Made by a program: the position numbers and the translations under genes
Notes under the pieces: model-generated
The model's database searches: none
What the model saw: the letters and a program-made list of their open reading frames with translations, nothing else
What the model was told of the DNA's origin: nothing
Origin: Pollenia angustigena
Lineage: Eukaryota; Arthropoda; Insecta; Diptera; Polleniidae
DNA length: 64,000 nucleotides
Direction of reading: 5' to 3'
Assembly (NCBI GenBank): GCA_930367215.1
Contig: OV884059.1
Coordinates: 232,437,803 to 232,501,802 of the forward strand
Part shown: piece by piece, positions 42,681 through 54,363 of the stretch
How the letters are laid out: each line of letters begins with the position of its first letter
Position numbering within the stretch: the stretch's first letter is position 1

Positions 42681-43009
42681 AAAGGAAGCATAAAATTAAA
42701 CATAAAATTGCCAAAAAAAAAAAAAAAAAAAAAAAATGGAAAGGGCAATTTGAAAGCAATCTTGTGGTCAATTTAAAAAGTGTGAGTGGGTAAGTCAAAA
42801 AGGTGTGAGTGTTTTGAAAATTAAAAGAGTTGAAAGGCAAAACTTCCCAGCGGGAACACTCAGAAGACGTTCTTACTTCAGGCCTTATAAAAGGACTGCT
42901 TAAAGATTGTTTTGATTCAATAACCATTATTATCTAACTGCTAACGAATGCCTAGTCTTATAGAAGGCATTTGTACTCTTTTTTCCGGCTGGGTTGATCG
43001 TGTTGCCGC

Positions 43010-43985
43010 CAAGTTAGGGACTTCAAAATTGTTTTTGTATCCCATATATATAAAAAGAAGTGTACACTTTGATGTCACCACTAACTGCGGAAACGGTTCG
43101 ACCGATTTCAACCAATTTCAGGGAACGTTGGGGATAAACTGTAGAAGGTTCAGGTTAAGTTTGCACGAAATCGGCTTCGGGGTTCCGCAGATATGGCATT
43201 CAGACTTTCCTATATATTCCTTTACTAATATCCACAAAATGCCCTTCATTTTGACGGCTTGACTGATTTTTTATGAAATTTTGTATGTGTATTTGTTTGG
43301 TATGAGAATAGATCGTAGATTATATTTTATATTTCTAGGGGACACAAAATAGGGCATTAGCTCCCCCTACCTATATCTTCTTAGCTTATCAACCTGTTTT
43401 CTTAAAATTTGGCATGCAGGTACTGTATCAGCTGAAAGAAAGGAGGGAATATGGCGTGAAATAGGGCAAGAGGGGTTAAAGCTCACCCTTCCAATATCTG
43501 CTTAACAAATCGACCGATTTTCTTGAAATTTTGCAGGAAAATAGTGTTACATCTGGAAAGAACTATAGCCTCAAATTTTTATTATTTAGGGCGTGAAAAA
43601 GGGCAGTAGGGGTAATAGCTCCCGCTCCCCAATATTTTAAACAAATCAATCGGGTTTCTTAAAATTTGGCTTGCAGACACTGTAACATCTGAAAGGAAAT
43701 AGGGAATAGGATGTGAAATAGGGTAAGAAGGCTAAAAGCTCCCCCTCCCAATATCTTCTTAACTAATTGACAGAATTTCGTGAAATTTCCGAGGCAAATA
43801 GTGTTACGGCTGGAAAGTTATATAGTTTTTATTATTAAGGGCGTGAAGCAAGAGGGGTAACAGCTCCCCCTCCCTATACCTTCTTAGCTAATCACTCGGT
43901 TTTCTTAAAATTTGGCATACAGACACTGTATCATCTGAAAGAAATAAGTTTTACGGCAAAACAACGTTTGCCGGGTTAGCTAGTA
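43010..43985 (+). mobile_element. Helitron-like element with internal imperfect tandem units
   Basis: It contains GATTTCAACCAATTTCAGGG and five or so units of roughly 145 bp built on TCCC(C/A)ATAT(C/T)TTCTTA, then GATTTTCTTGAAATTT, then GTGAAATAGGGCA. It ends ACGTTTGCCGGGTTAGCTAG followed by T, fitting a Helitron 3' end (hairpin-like, then CTAG). The CTAG-T junction is at about 43980. No Rep/helicase coding. Confidence 0.55.
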
Positions 43986-45640
43986 TTTTATAATTGACTT
44001 TTAGAAATTACGAATTTGCTCTAAAAAGTGTTGTTGTACACAAACGACAAGTGCATTAAAATGTTAAATAAAATGGTTTTAAAATTTAAAAATAAAAAAA
44101 CCATTATTGTATATTTAAGAGAAAATCTTGAAAACCCTCGTTAAGGAACCAATCTTAAACAAAAAACGCAACTTCAATCATTAAAATGTCTGGATCTTGT
44201 TCCTTAGGTAACGGTAATTACCCGAGTAAATGGCTCCAAAAATTATTGACAGTTCACTTTTTCAAAACATTTTCGATTTTATTTTTATTTTTTTTTTACT
44301 TGGTTCGCTTCAGCTCTGAGCTCTCCTTATATTGTTACAGATTATCATAATAAAAGACATTCGAAGTATAATTAAACATTTGAAATATGTTATTAAAATT
44401 TTTTTCAAAAACATACAATTGAAAATGGTAAAGTGTACTTATAATTATGTTCTTTACCGCTTGCTAAATGTTCTTTCTTTCCTCATATGAATATTCATAC
44501 TTATTTTTCTCGTATCGAAATGACTGTAAATGTATCAAGTTATTGAAAATCCAATTATGTATACAGATAAATAAATACCTTTTTTTAATCTTGCATTTAA
44601 GTAAAATCATAATAACATAAAATGATTAATTTCCATCTTTGGAAAATTATTTCAATATGAATCATTGAAAACATTTGAACTGTATGTCGAACATAATATT
44701 TGACAGTGAGAAGAGGACATAACCTTAAATTTTGTATGAAGGTAATGAACATTTTTTTGTTATGAACTACATAAATTAATTTTAGAATTCTTAGGCATTT
44801 ACTAACTTTTAGCTAAATACATCATAAATTTATATTTGCTATGAGTTAGAGGTGTATGAATTTTCTTAGTGACAGTATTTGGCATGAACCAAAAAATGGG
44901 GGGAGCAGGAAGAAGAGAAGTGGTCGCTTATAGGGCTCAAAGTGCGGCAAAAGTGGAAACAATTTACAAAAAACAAACTCCATAACTGCCAATGAGTCAC
45001 TTTAATAGCTGTTAAAATATATTTCCTTCCCGACATTTTTCCCGGACATATTTAACTCCTTTCAACGTTCCTTAAGGGACTCCCATACAAACTTTAAAAT
45101 TTTATGAAATTTTAAAAAAATGGACCCCACAGCTCCTAGGATGACTATGGGTGGATCAAATGTATAGCCGGACCAACTTTATTTTTAATCCTCAACATTT
45201 GTTTCTAACATATCTACCCGCTCTATAAATTACTTAAGGAGGCTTCCATACAAAATGTCCATTTTGTTAAGCCGATAATTATGAAAAAAGCATTGATTGG
45301 AACACAGATATATTGGTGGACGTGCCAGGCGGAGCGAGGAATGTTGATCACTTCCTGATATTCTCGCTTATGATGGTAAGAAGCAGCTCTTGCGAGTGCT
45401 CAGAAATAATTCTCGCCAATTTTTTTTTTTTTTTTCAATTAAAAACCTTTAATCAAAAATGAAATCAGTTTTAATTAAAGATTTAATCAAGTGAATTAAA
45501 CGTTTACTTATATCAACAACATTACTTAAAATACCTATAAGTAAAGGAAAAGGCAAATGTATTGCGGAGGCCGTTTAAATCTGGCAAAGAAGATATTAAA
45601 GTTGCAGCGAAAATATCAGTACAAGTCTAAATTGAGATCA
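43986..45640. other. Intergenic, no feature seen
   Basis: AT-rich DNA without supported genes. The part 44880-45420 is more GC-balanced and may be an old transposon, but I recognise nothing. Confidence 0.35.
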
Positions 45641-45647
45641 AGTTATT

Positions 45648-45740
45648 TTGATAAGATCAATTAAACGAAAGCCAGAGTCTCTGGCAGGACTTGAACTAGA
45701 CTCCAGGGGCACTTATTCCGAAATTAATAATAACGTTTAT
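45648..45740 (-). mobile_element. SINE-like fragment related to 36205-36340
   Basis: On minus, TAGTTCAAGTCCTGCC (B-box-like) is followed by AGAGACTCTGGCTTTCGTTT, as in the plus-strand copy at 36205-36340. Confidence 0.4.
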
Positions 45741-46297
45741 ATCATTATTAATTTTTGGTCCAAATTATTTCAAACATTTTGCGAACAAAATTTTTCCAAA
45801 TCAAAAAACGTATCAATTATAATTAATTTAATTTTAAGCAGATTGATAACAATCAAAATTGTAAATTTAAAATTAAAACACAAAAATAACTCAGACATGC
45901 ATGTTTGGTTGTTTAAGCAGAACGGCCTTTAAATTTATTAACCCTGGAAGGTTACTCTTGATTTTAGTACATTAATGCACCGTTTAAAAAACTGCTATTT
46001 CTTCCACTTCTTCATTTGTAATTAGCCAAAAAAAACTGTTGCTTTTACTTCTGATTAATTAAATTTAAGCAGTCGCTGTCAAACCAACTCAGAAAGCGAA
46101 AAGTTGTACACAAAATTTGTTTTTTTTTTTTTTTTTTTTGTCGGCAGTTTTTGGCTTTGACTGCAGTTTGTTAAACCGTGCATTAAGGTTGCTCTTCATT
46201 GAATCGAAAAACTGTTTTTAAAGCAAAAAATCAACATAAATTTGAAATATTTTTTAAATTTTCAGATTTATTAATTTTTTAAAGCTTTTGTTATAAG

Positions 46298-47280
46298 CAG
46301 GGAAACCAAAAATATGCAATTGCATGTTTTTCCTTGTGCGAACAATGAAGGCAGAAACAATATATTTATCCGTTTTAGAGCTTTTTATGAATTGTGGCAT
46401 CGATTTGTTAGTGCATATTTTTGCATATTTTACCGTTTGCAGCATTTTTTGCATATTTTAGTTAAAATACCTTTTTTGCAGCATATTTTAAGTTCTTAGG
46501 GCATATTTTGCATTTTAGTGGCATATTTTGTTACATTTTTTTAGATGCCTGCAAGAGCTTTCGCAGCAAACAAAATTTTTTTTGCGAAATTTTGGCTGTC
46601 TGGCCAACGTTAATTCCTGTCCATGTTAATTTGACAAATTTGATAAACACATTTTAATTGTACTAAGAACAAAGTCTATGTAAATGGTGAGAAGCGGTCT
46701 ATAACTTTACATATTCCCCACAAAAACTTCTTTCCAAACTAGACTCTGTGTCCGTAAAGATGGTTTGTATTGAGATTAAATTCCCAAAAATATTTTGCTG
46801 CACATTAAACTATTTTCGAATCAGTTCACATTTGCCCAAAACTCCCATCTATAAAAGGCTCTAGCTTCCTTTTAAATGTTAAAATTAATAAACAATTTAG
46901 GGACCGTCCCTAAAATCCTTTTAAGTCAAAAAAAATCTCATATGGATGTCAATATCTAGATAGTATTCGGCACAAATAACTTATATGAATTTTAGCCTCT
47001 TAACATAACTTTTTTTTTGAGCCCATGACTTGAAAATCTTGAAAATTTGTTTGTTAATACATACTATAGTGTTTGGTCTTTACCGATTATAATTTTAGGA
47101 TTGTTTTTATTAAATGGAACTGTTATTTTTTGAATTGTTGAATATTTTGTTTTGAAACTAGCAATTTTTGAATTTTTTGGGGCTTATTTTTAACAATAAT
47201 TAAAGGCATATTTTCAAGTTTTTACTGCATATTTAATGCGCATAAATTGTGTTTTTTAGAGCATATTTCTGGTTTCCGTG
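46298..47280. mobile_element. hAT-like element (CAGGGAAACC family), clean copy
   Basis: The tips CAGGGAAACCAAAAATATGC and, inverted, CACGGAAACCAGAAATATGC are flanked by an exact 8-bp duplication GTTATAAG (46290-46297 and 47281-47288). The arms repeat GCATATTTT words. Non-coding, 983 bp. Confidence 0.85.
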
Positions 47281-48268
47281 GTTATAAGCTTACGTTGTTG
47301 GAAAAAAGAGCTTTATTTCAATACACATAAAAAGTTATATGATAACGAGTAAGTGAGCTTTCTTTATTCGACGAACTGTAACCATCCAGGGTTAAAATAG
47401 ATTGTTAAGCGATTGGATAACTTTAAAACTCTTGTCTGCCGGGAACTTTAGTTTTGAGTTTTATTCTTCAAAGAACCTGCGCTTTATTTTATTAAGTGGT
47501 TTTTTTATTTAATTTTTTTATAATTTAATATTTATTTACAGAATCTGCCCTGTGTATTTAGTAACAAAAATCTTAAAAATCAAAATTAAAAATTTATGTT
47601 TTTTTTTAAATAGTACACACGTTTTTCTGACCACTTTGGCAACAAGTCAAAAAATAAATAATCTATTTGAATTAAATTAAATAAACTTTAAGTGAAATTC
47701 ACTAACCTAAAAAAAATACATAAATATTTAAGTATTAAGTTTTTAGTGGTGATAAATCTAAACAAACATCTAAAATTAATACTTAAAAAAATTGTATAGC
47801 CTTGGTGGACTCTAAAATAATCTGCAACGTTTAGTTAAAAAAATTTAAATTTAAGAAAACAAGATTTTGACAGACAATCGAATCAAAATATTTCCCCGCG
47901 GAATCCCACTTAGTCTTATTTTACAATAAATACTTTGGTTTTTTTTAAACCGAATGGTTCTGCGATGTCAAAGTATTGTGAACATATCACCCCCTTACCG
48001 CAAAAAGAGCTTAAGCAGCATTATTTTTAGTTTTCGTTTTATAGCATTTTCGTGCATGATTAAGATTTAAAATCAAGCACAATTTCTCACGCACTAAAAC
48101 TAAGATTTTCCTAAGAACCCATTTAGTGTACAAAATTGTTTTGATATATTTGTCAACATTTAAAGAACTTTGAGTTAAAAACTTCTGTAAAACTTTGATA
48201 GAACGAATTTTTGCATCGTCAATCCATACATAAAGCCCATTACACCTCTTCCTCCTGGAAAAGAGGAA
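47281..48268. other. Intergenic, no feature seen
   Basis: AT-rich; the 98-codon minus frame at 48011-48307 has no recognisable domain and overlaps the next element's end. Confidence 0.4.
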
Positions 48269-50010
48269 ACAGTAGTTTTGACTTAACTGCCTTTTGTTTA
48301 AGTGCACTTTTGACTTAACTCCACAAAATTAATATTTTTTGTCATTATTGTTTAAAATACCATACAAATTCCTTTTTTAAGTGCACTTTCTATACCTGCA
48401 AATTTGAGATAAATGCCTCAAATTTTTGGCATTTTAAAATTATTTTCATACAAAAAATCAAAGTTAGCTGCACTTTGACTTAACTGCCCAAAATACATAT
48501 TTTCTGTAATTATTCTTCAAAATTCTTGCTACCGTGCCTTCTGTATACCTGCATATTTATCATATTTTTGGGCAGTTTTAAAATATTTTCATATAAAACA
48601 TCAAAGTTAGCTGCACACATAAAAAAATATAGTACCCACTTTTTCACATAAATATCCAATTTAAGCTGTTTATAAAAACAAAAATCGCAAACAAGTCAAG
48701 TTGGCATCATTATAATTCATTTATATGGTTTGGCATATGGTTTGTGGTTACAGCAACTTTACCACGATTATATGAAGAGAATAGCAAATCTTGGCCTGGA
48801 ACAGAATAAAGTAGTAGTTGTGGTGTTTAAAGCTGACGAATGCTCTGTAGCGCAACAGAGTTCAAAATTTTAAATTTTGCGCTACAACAGCAACGACTAC
48901 TACAACTTCGTATTCTGTTGACACTTCTTTGAAAATTTCGTTTTTAACGGTGGGGTGTCACAAAGCCATAGGACATAAAGCCATATGGCGTCAAGTCCCA
49001 TTCCATTGAGACATAAGGGCATATGCCATTAAGTCTCAATATAATGGGACTTAACGCCATAAATTTTTTCCGTAAAATGAGACATAAAGCCATATTTTTG
49101 ATAATGATTGTATTTCCCCCTATTTCATGTAGAAAATGCTTTGTTGTTTCATGTCGCCCTGTTTTATGTCAACAATGGCGGTATGAACTAAGTCCCCAAT
49201 GCCCCTAAATTTGGGGACGTCGTTCATTTATGGAAAAAACCCGAAAAAGCTACGCTAACTAGAGCTTCTCTGCATAGCCTGCCTTCGGCCGGACGCAATG
49301 ATTTTCTCCTCTATGGTATAACAAACACCGGCTTCGCTAACTAAAGCTTCTCTGCGTAAACGGCCTTCGTTGGGAAACAAGACAGATAGCGAAATCGGTA
49401 CTTGTGATACCATAAAGGAGAAAATTCTTGCGTCCGCAAAAAGGCCGGCTATACAGAGAAGCTTTAGTAAGCGAAGCCGGTGTTTGTTATACTATGGAGG
49501 AGAAAACCCTTGCGCCCGGCCGAAGGCCGCCTATACAGCGAAGCTTTAGTTAGCGAAGCAGGTCTTTGTTATACCATATAAGCATTTGTAACGCAACACA
49601 TCAAATGGGACATAACACCATAATGGCTTTATGTCCCATTCCACTAAATTTGATATGAGATTATCAAAATTATGGCTTTATGTCCGTTTGGATTGAGACA
49701 TAAAGCCATTATGGCTTTATGTCCTATGGCTTTGTGACACCCCACCTTTTTAACTTTTGACATCTTGCAGCGCTATTCTTAACGTTGTACTAAAGCGACG
49801 ATTCTGTTCCCCCACTTTATTGTTACCAATTTGTCTACCATTTATAAAAATGCATAACAAATGACTACAGGTTGCTTGAACGGCTTGTGGTAACCACAAT
49901 TGCGTATCTGCACATAAGGCAGCTAAATACATTTAAGACAGCTGCACTTTTGATTTATCTGCACAAAAAATCGTGCAAAGGAGATTGTGCAACTAAGTCA
50001 AAATTACTGT
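48269..50010. mobile_element. TIR element (CAGTAGTTTTGACTTAACTG) hosting a nested GG-TIR element
   Basis: The left end CAGTAGTTTTGACTTAACTG and the right end CAACTAAGTCAAAATTACTG are inverted. Repeated TTTTGACTTAACT and GTTAGCTGCAC words (48278, 48465, 48607) form two units of about 190 bp in the left arm. The element is split at 48949-49746 by a younger element. A minus frame at 49750-49932 (CADTQLWLPQAVQATCSHLL, FINGRQIGNNKVGEQ) looks like a remnant of a coding sequence I cannot identify. Exact ends and target duplication are uncertain. Confidence 0.5.
48949..49746. mobile_element. GG-TIR element, subfamily 1 (798 bp, perfect TIRs and 8-bp target duplication)
   Basis: The outer 37 bases at each end are identical in inverted orientation (tip GGTGGGGTGTCACAAAGCCA). 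The flanks are exact TTTTTAAC at 48941-48948 and 49747-49754. The arms consist of GACATAAAGCCAT / ATGGCTTTATGTC words. The centre carries about two core modules forward (49250-49370) and then more inverted (49405-49580), so the core is itself a loose palindrome. The module is GGCCTTCGGCCGG, GCGCAAGGATTTTCTCC, GGCTTCGCTAACTAAAG. Terminal GG and an 8-bp duplication fit Merlin-type (also hAT or P-like) elements. No transposase. The perfect ends suggest it is young. Confidence 0.88.
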
Positions 50011-50785
50011 AACATCATGGCAAAGGTCAGGCTGCAACCGCCATCTATGAAAAAAGTTAGTAATCAAAGATTAGCAAGGTTCCCCATCAATAAACCAAAT
50101 AAACGGATGGCGTTGTTTATAGGTAACAACAGATGACAGCCCCATTATCTTAGAACCTGCTACAGCAGACTAATCATCCAGCTAAGTCTGATGAACAACA
50201 ATCGATGAAACTAATAGAAGGCAAAAAAAAAACAATACAATACTGAATTGATCAATGCATCGAGAACTAGGACAGTGAAATATTACATGGGAAGACGAGA
50301 AAACAAGGCAATGCTCCCAAATGGAGAAAAAAAAGGTTGCTTCGTAATTCATTAAAAAAGTACTTTTTTTATACAATATTTCCTGAGTTTGCATAATTGT
50401 GATACTATTTTAGGAGAGCTTGTTTGTTCGTGATAATTTAAAAATGTTTGACGTGCATGATTGTGCGTCGAAAACCGCTAAGGCGCAAAGCTCTAGTATA
50501 AAACAATTAAATAAAGTTCATTTAAAGTAGACACCACTTTTCAATACTCTAATAATATTATGTCTACTGTTTATAAACAGTTTATTTACTTATTTATAAT
50601 TTAAGCCATTTAAAATACTCATATAAGCGTAAACCTCATTTAAATACAGTCACGTTCAAGATCAAGGTTTTCAATTTTATGACTAAAACTAAAATGACTC
50701 ATTCTCATACTTTCGACACTTTAAATAATGAGTTAAATAAATTGATGAAGAAAATAAAATCAATTTATTTGTTTAAATACCTAGT
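50011..50785. other. Intergenic, no feature seen
   Basis: No gene or repeat is supported. Confidence 0.35.
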
Positions 50786-51190
50786 GGTAAATATTGAAAG
50801 GACCGCAAGTGGCAGGCCTTTTTGAAGGCCTCTATACTCCTTTCTTAAACATTCGCTTCGCATGATATCCTGCCTTCAGAAGTATGCCTTTTAGAAGGCA
50901 TAAACTTCTTTTTAAAAGTCCTTCTGAAATATTCAGTACACATTCGCTACTCCCTTCTTTGAGAAGGGAGAAAGGAAGGTGTTCAGTTTTATTTACTTTT
51001 TATTTTTAGTGACCTTCCTTACTCCTTTCTTTGGGAAGGGATCGAAGTTGTTTTTAAAGAAAGTGTGGAAGGCCTTGCGCCCAATGACAACCTGTGTAAA
51101 AAATAAATAAGTATGGAATGCGGCGAGAAGGGCTTCTGACTGCTAAATAAGGCCGTCTATTAGGCCTCTTTACTCATTCTAGTTACCGCT
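50786..51190. repeat. Hairpin-rich region with AAGGC words
   Basis: Many short palindromes: GGCCTTTTTGAAGGCC, TGCCTTTTAGAAGGCA and CTCCCTTCTTTGAGAAGGGAG. CTTTCTTTGGGAAGGG and GGAAGGCCTTGCGCCC are also present. No clean ends or coding. It might be another worn word-type element. Confidence 0.45.
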
Positions 51191-51971
51191 GGGTAATATT
51201 TTGGGAAAAAGACACAAACGACACAAACATTTTGTTTTTGTAAAATCATTGTACAATGCCAAAAACCGAAACAAAACATAACAGAAACAAAGATAATAAA
51301 AAAATGTTTGACATAAGCAATTATTAGCCTATAAAAAACTTATCAGCAGGGTTTTTAATATCACCTGTAATGAATTCGCCTTGATACAGACATAAAATTA
51401 TTTGATATAGACATATAATTATCATCGTATGGTTATCCCTGTTTGATTACCTAAAGGCAAACGGCAACAAAGCATGGTCTTGCATGGTACAAAATAAAAG
51501 AGTATACAAGAGAATAAAAGAGAAAACGCGGCGCCCTGATTTTGCCGATCGCAGCTCTACAGCAAGCTCCAATAGAAAGGAAAACAAGACAAGGGGAGGA
51601 ATGACGCAGCTGAAGTTTATTAAAGATTACACTAAATTTAACAGCGTGATTTCCAGCCAAATAAAACAAATTTTTGCAAATTCGTATCTCATTCCGTGCC
51701 TTGTTCCAGCATTTATGCTATTTTTTGTAACAAAATTATCAATTTTTTTAGGTGGTGGTTCCACATTTTGATTCATAGTTCTGGTCCTACTAAACCGATT
51801 TTGCTGGATTTCAATCCCAAACTGCTTAGGATAACTACAAGCAATTTAGCACCAAGTTTGTTCATTTCTTTTGAGTTGTTCGAAAGTGAGCGTGTTTTCA
51901 ACAGACGGACATGGCTAAATCGACTTAGAATTACTCAAGGACCCAGAATATATATACTTTATGGGGTCTGA

Positions 51972-53110
51972 ACCATGTAAATAGCTTAAGGATTATTGTG
52001 GAACAGTCAGTAGAATGGAGGTCACCACTATACCTAACATTTATAGATTTTGAAAAGGCATTCGACACCATAAATCACACTTCTATATGGAAAGCACTAG
52101 CGTGTAAAGGAGTTCCCAATAAACTAATAGATCTCATCAAGGGCCTATACGCCAATGCCACCTGTCGCATACTACATGAGAGACTACTATGTAAAAAAAT
52201 TTCTGTAGAAAATGGAGTTCGCCAAGGCTGCGTTTTATCACCACTGCTTTTTAATTGTGTCCTCGATGTAGTAATGAAAAAGGCCACAAGTCATAGACGA
52301 GGCATAACGTGGGGTCTGCAAGGACGCTTAGAGGATCTGGATTACGCAGATGACATCTGTTTGCTGACACATTCATTTTCTGATATGCAGTCAAAGCTAA
52401 CAACTATCTATGAAACCGCACTATCCGTAGGCCTAAAGATAAACATGGGCAAAACAAAAACAATGCGCATGAATGTTAACAACGAGCAAAGGTTTACTAT
52501 ACAATCCCATCAACTTGATGATGTGGAATCTTTCTGCTACCTTGGTAGCATATTCGACAGGAGTGGTGGCTCTGGCGCAGATATCTCCAGCCGAATAAAT
52601 AAAGCTCGTCAATCATTTGGGCAACTAAATCCTGTGTGGAACTTGTCATACATGTCACGTCGTACAAAGCTAAGCCTGTTTAATTCAAATGTAAAATCCA
52701 CCTTGTTATATGGATGCGAGACGTGGAATACAGCAACTCGAGACATACAAGCCATACAAGTTTTCATAAATAAATGTCTACGCAAGATTCTGCGGGTATA
52801 CTGGCCCTCAACAATTTCCAACACTCGACTGTGGTCAGAAACCAACCAACAACCGATTCAAAATGAAATCCGCAAGCGAAAATGGTCCTGGATAGGTCAC
52901 ACTTTGCGAAAACCACCAGAAGATATAGCAAAACAAGCTTTAGAGTGGAACCCACAAGGCAGTCGCCGTTCAGGACGTCCATCGCATACCTGGAAACGCC
53001 AGATAACAATTGAGATGTCCAAACTAAACCTAAATTGGAATAAACTTAAACATCGAGCATCGGATCGAGAATATTGGAAGCAACTTGTTTTGGCCCTATG
53101 CTCCTTGTAG
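51972..53110 (+). CDS. Reverse transcriptase C-terminal portion of a LINE (intact frame, 5'-truncated)
   Basis: The frame is open from the insertion point (NSLRIIVEQSVEWRSP) to TAG at 53108-53110. The first in-frame residue after Ile is a GTG at 51998 and there is no native start, because the endonuclease and the beginning of the RT are missing. Counting from 51998: LTFIDFEKAFD at 13-23, GVRQGCVLSPLLF at 73-85, LDYADDICLL at 114-123 (catalytic YADD), then a thumb. The C-terminal domain has the CLRKILRVYW, RKWSWIGHTLR, GRPSHTWKR and DREYWKQL motifs usual in RTE-like LINEs. No internal stops, so a recent insertion; not self-sufficient. Confidence 0.85.
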
Positions 53111-53136
53111 GAGTTTAAAGGAACTAATATATATAT
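51972..53136 (+). mobile_element. 5'-truncated RTE-type LINE insertion with 11-bp target duplication
   Basis: ATGGGGTCTGA at 51961-51971 is repeated exactly at 53137-53147 and marks the insertion. The insert opens inside a reverse transcriptase frame and ends shortly after the stop with TAATATATAT rather than a long poly(A). 5' truncation plus a target duplication is normal for LINE insertion. The host sequence is an R2 repeat. Confidence 0.85.
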
Positions 53137-53224
53137 ATGGGGTCTGAGATGAATAATAAAAAAGTTTCACACGGAATGACAAACTTAATATACCCTCTTC
53201 ACAACTTATTGTGGTGGAGGGTAT

Positions 53225-53522
53225 AACAAGAGCGGAAAGCGTTTTCTAGCTATCAAAAATTCTCATGCCAACACAATACCAAAATAGCGCGGAGGCAACG
53301 CTTTGCAATTGGAAAATCCGCTATTGTAAATAAATAATGGCAATTAAGCTTTTCTGGTCAATCTAGCGGTTTTATCTCCATTTTTTTATTTCTATTATGT
53401 GGGTTTTATTAACAAGAAATTTAACACTATTGTTAGTGGCACAGCGTTAACTCTCTTGTGTATGTATGGCATATCATGGTAAAACCTAAGTGGAAGAAAA
53501 CGTTAAACTTTCCGCTCTTGTT
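53225..53522. mobile_element. 298-bp TIR element (AACAAGAGCGGAAAG)
   Basis: The left end AACAAGAGCGGAAAGCGTTT is inverted at the right (AAACTTTCCGCTCTTGTT, with a 5-base insertion relative to the left). It sits at the end of the R2 copy. Confidence 0.65.
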
Positions 53523-54224
53523 TAGGTAAGGCTGTTATGCAAACGGATAGTAAGATGTTTTAGCACCGTTAGGACCGTTTGTTTTTCGTTAAAAAAATCT
53601 CTTATATATAAGAATCAATGAAAAATTTTTAATTTTTGGTTAGTTAGAGCCGTTTAAGGTAACTGCATACAATAATATACTTGTAACTAGCAGATTCCCG
53701 GCTACTAGGTTCCCCATTCACGTAGTCCCATTTTAAAAAAAAGTTATTGATAGCTTATGTGTCTTTATAAATGGTAATCTATCTATGTTTAAAATTTTTT
53801 TTTAAATTGATTAAATTGTTTCAAAGAGGCAGAAATTGTTCCCTACCTGCCCTCGTGGTCCTATTTCTCTAAAATTGCAAAGCTAATGTGTACATATAAG
53901 TACGGATCTATCTATGCTTTAAATCTATCTATGCTTAAAATCTCATAAAAAATACAAATTAAATGTTTTAGCACAAATGGGTGACGGCGGACCTAGAATT
54001 GACCATAAATTCCATATATGGGGTCTATATTAATTGCGTTTTCTTTTCTGAGTAAAATTCTGCATTTTTCTGCCCTTTACATTTTTTATGTTCTTTTCTG
54101 AAAAACATGTGTTATTTTAAAAGTGTAAAGCGCTCTTTTCTGATGATATTCGCTTTAAAATTAAAAAAAAAGCTAAATGTTCAACACTCATTTTAATTAA
54201 AGGGACATGAGTGCAGCACTAGAT
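53523..54224. other. Intergenic, no feature seen
   Basis: It holds R2-like scraps (TGTACATATAAGTACGGATC, TATATGGGGTCTATATTAA) but no clear element or gene. Confidence 0.35.
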
Positions 54225-54359
54225 CAAGGTGAATTCAGTACAAGGTGGTGGCATGTTTCGAGCCGTAAGCCATCACAATGCAATACAAAAAACATGTGTT
54301 GTATCTGTTGGCTTTGGATTGTTGTAGTCTTGCCACCACCTGTTATTGAATTTACCTTG
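54225..54359. mobile_element. 135-bp MITE with AGAT duplication
   Basis: The ends CAAGGTGAATTCAGTAC, then GGTGGTGGCA, and, inverted, CAAGGTAAATTCAATAAC, then GGTGGTGGCA are flanked by AGAT on both sides (54221-54224 and 54360-54363). Confidence 0.7.
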
Positions 54360-54363
54360 AGAT

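Larger units (their letters stand above)
51750..53230 (+). repeat. Dispersed repeat R2 interrupted by a LINE
   Basis: The left part (51760-51971: CTACTAAACCGATTTTGCTG, CAGACGGACATGGCTAAATC) resumes after the LINE at 53148 (ACACGGAATGACAAACTTAA) and ends in a hairpin (TATACCCTCTTCACAAC ... GTGGTGGAGGGTATA). The first part resembles 63518-63595. Confidence 0.55.

Noticed and set aside
42464..42927. Several frames with poly-F/poly-K stretches
   Set aside because: Produced by long A/T runs and a TIR element.
48011..48307. 98-codon minus-strand frame
   Set aside because: Overlaps the end of a TIR element and has no recognisable motif.
52075..53009. Minus-strand frames of 70-81 codons
   Set aside because: Shadows of the plus-strand reverse transcriptase frame.
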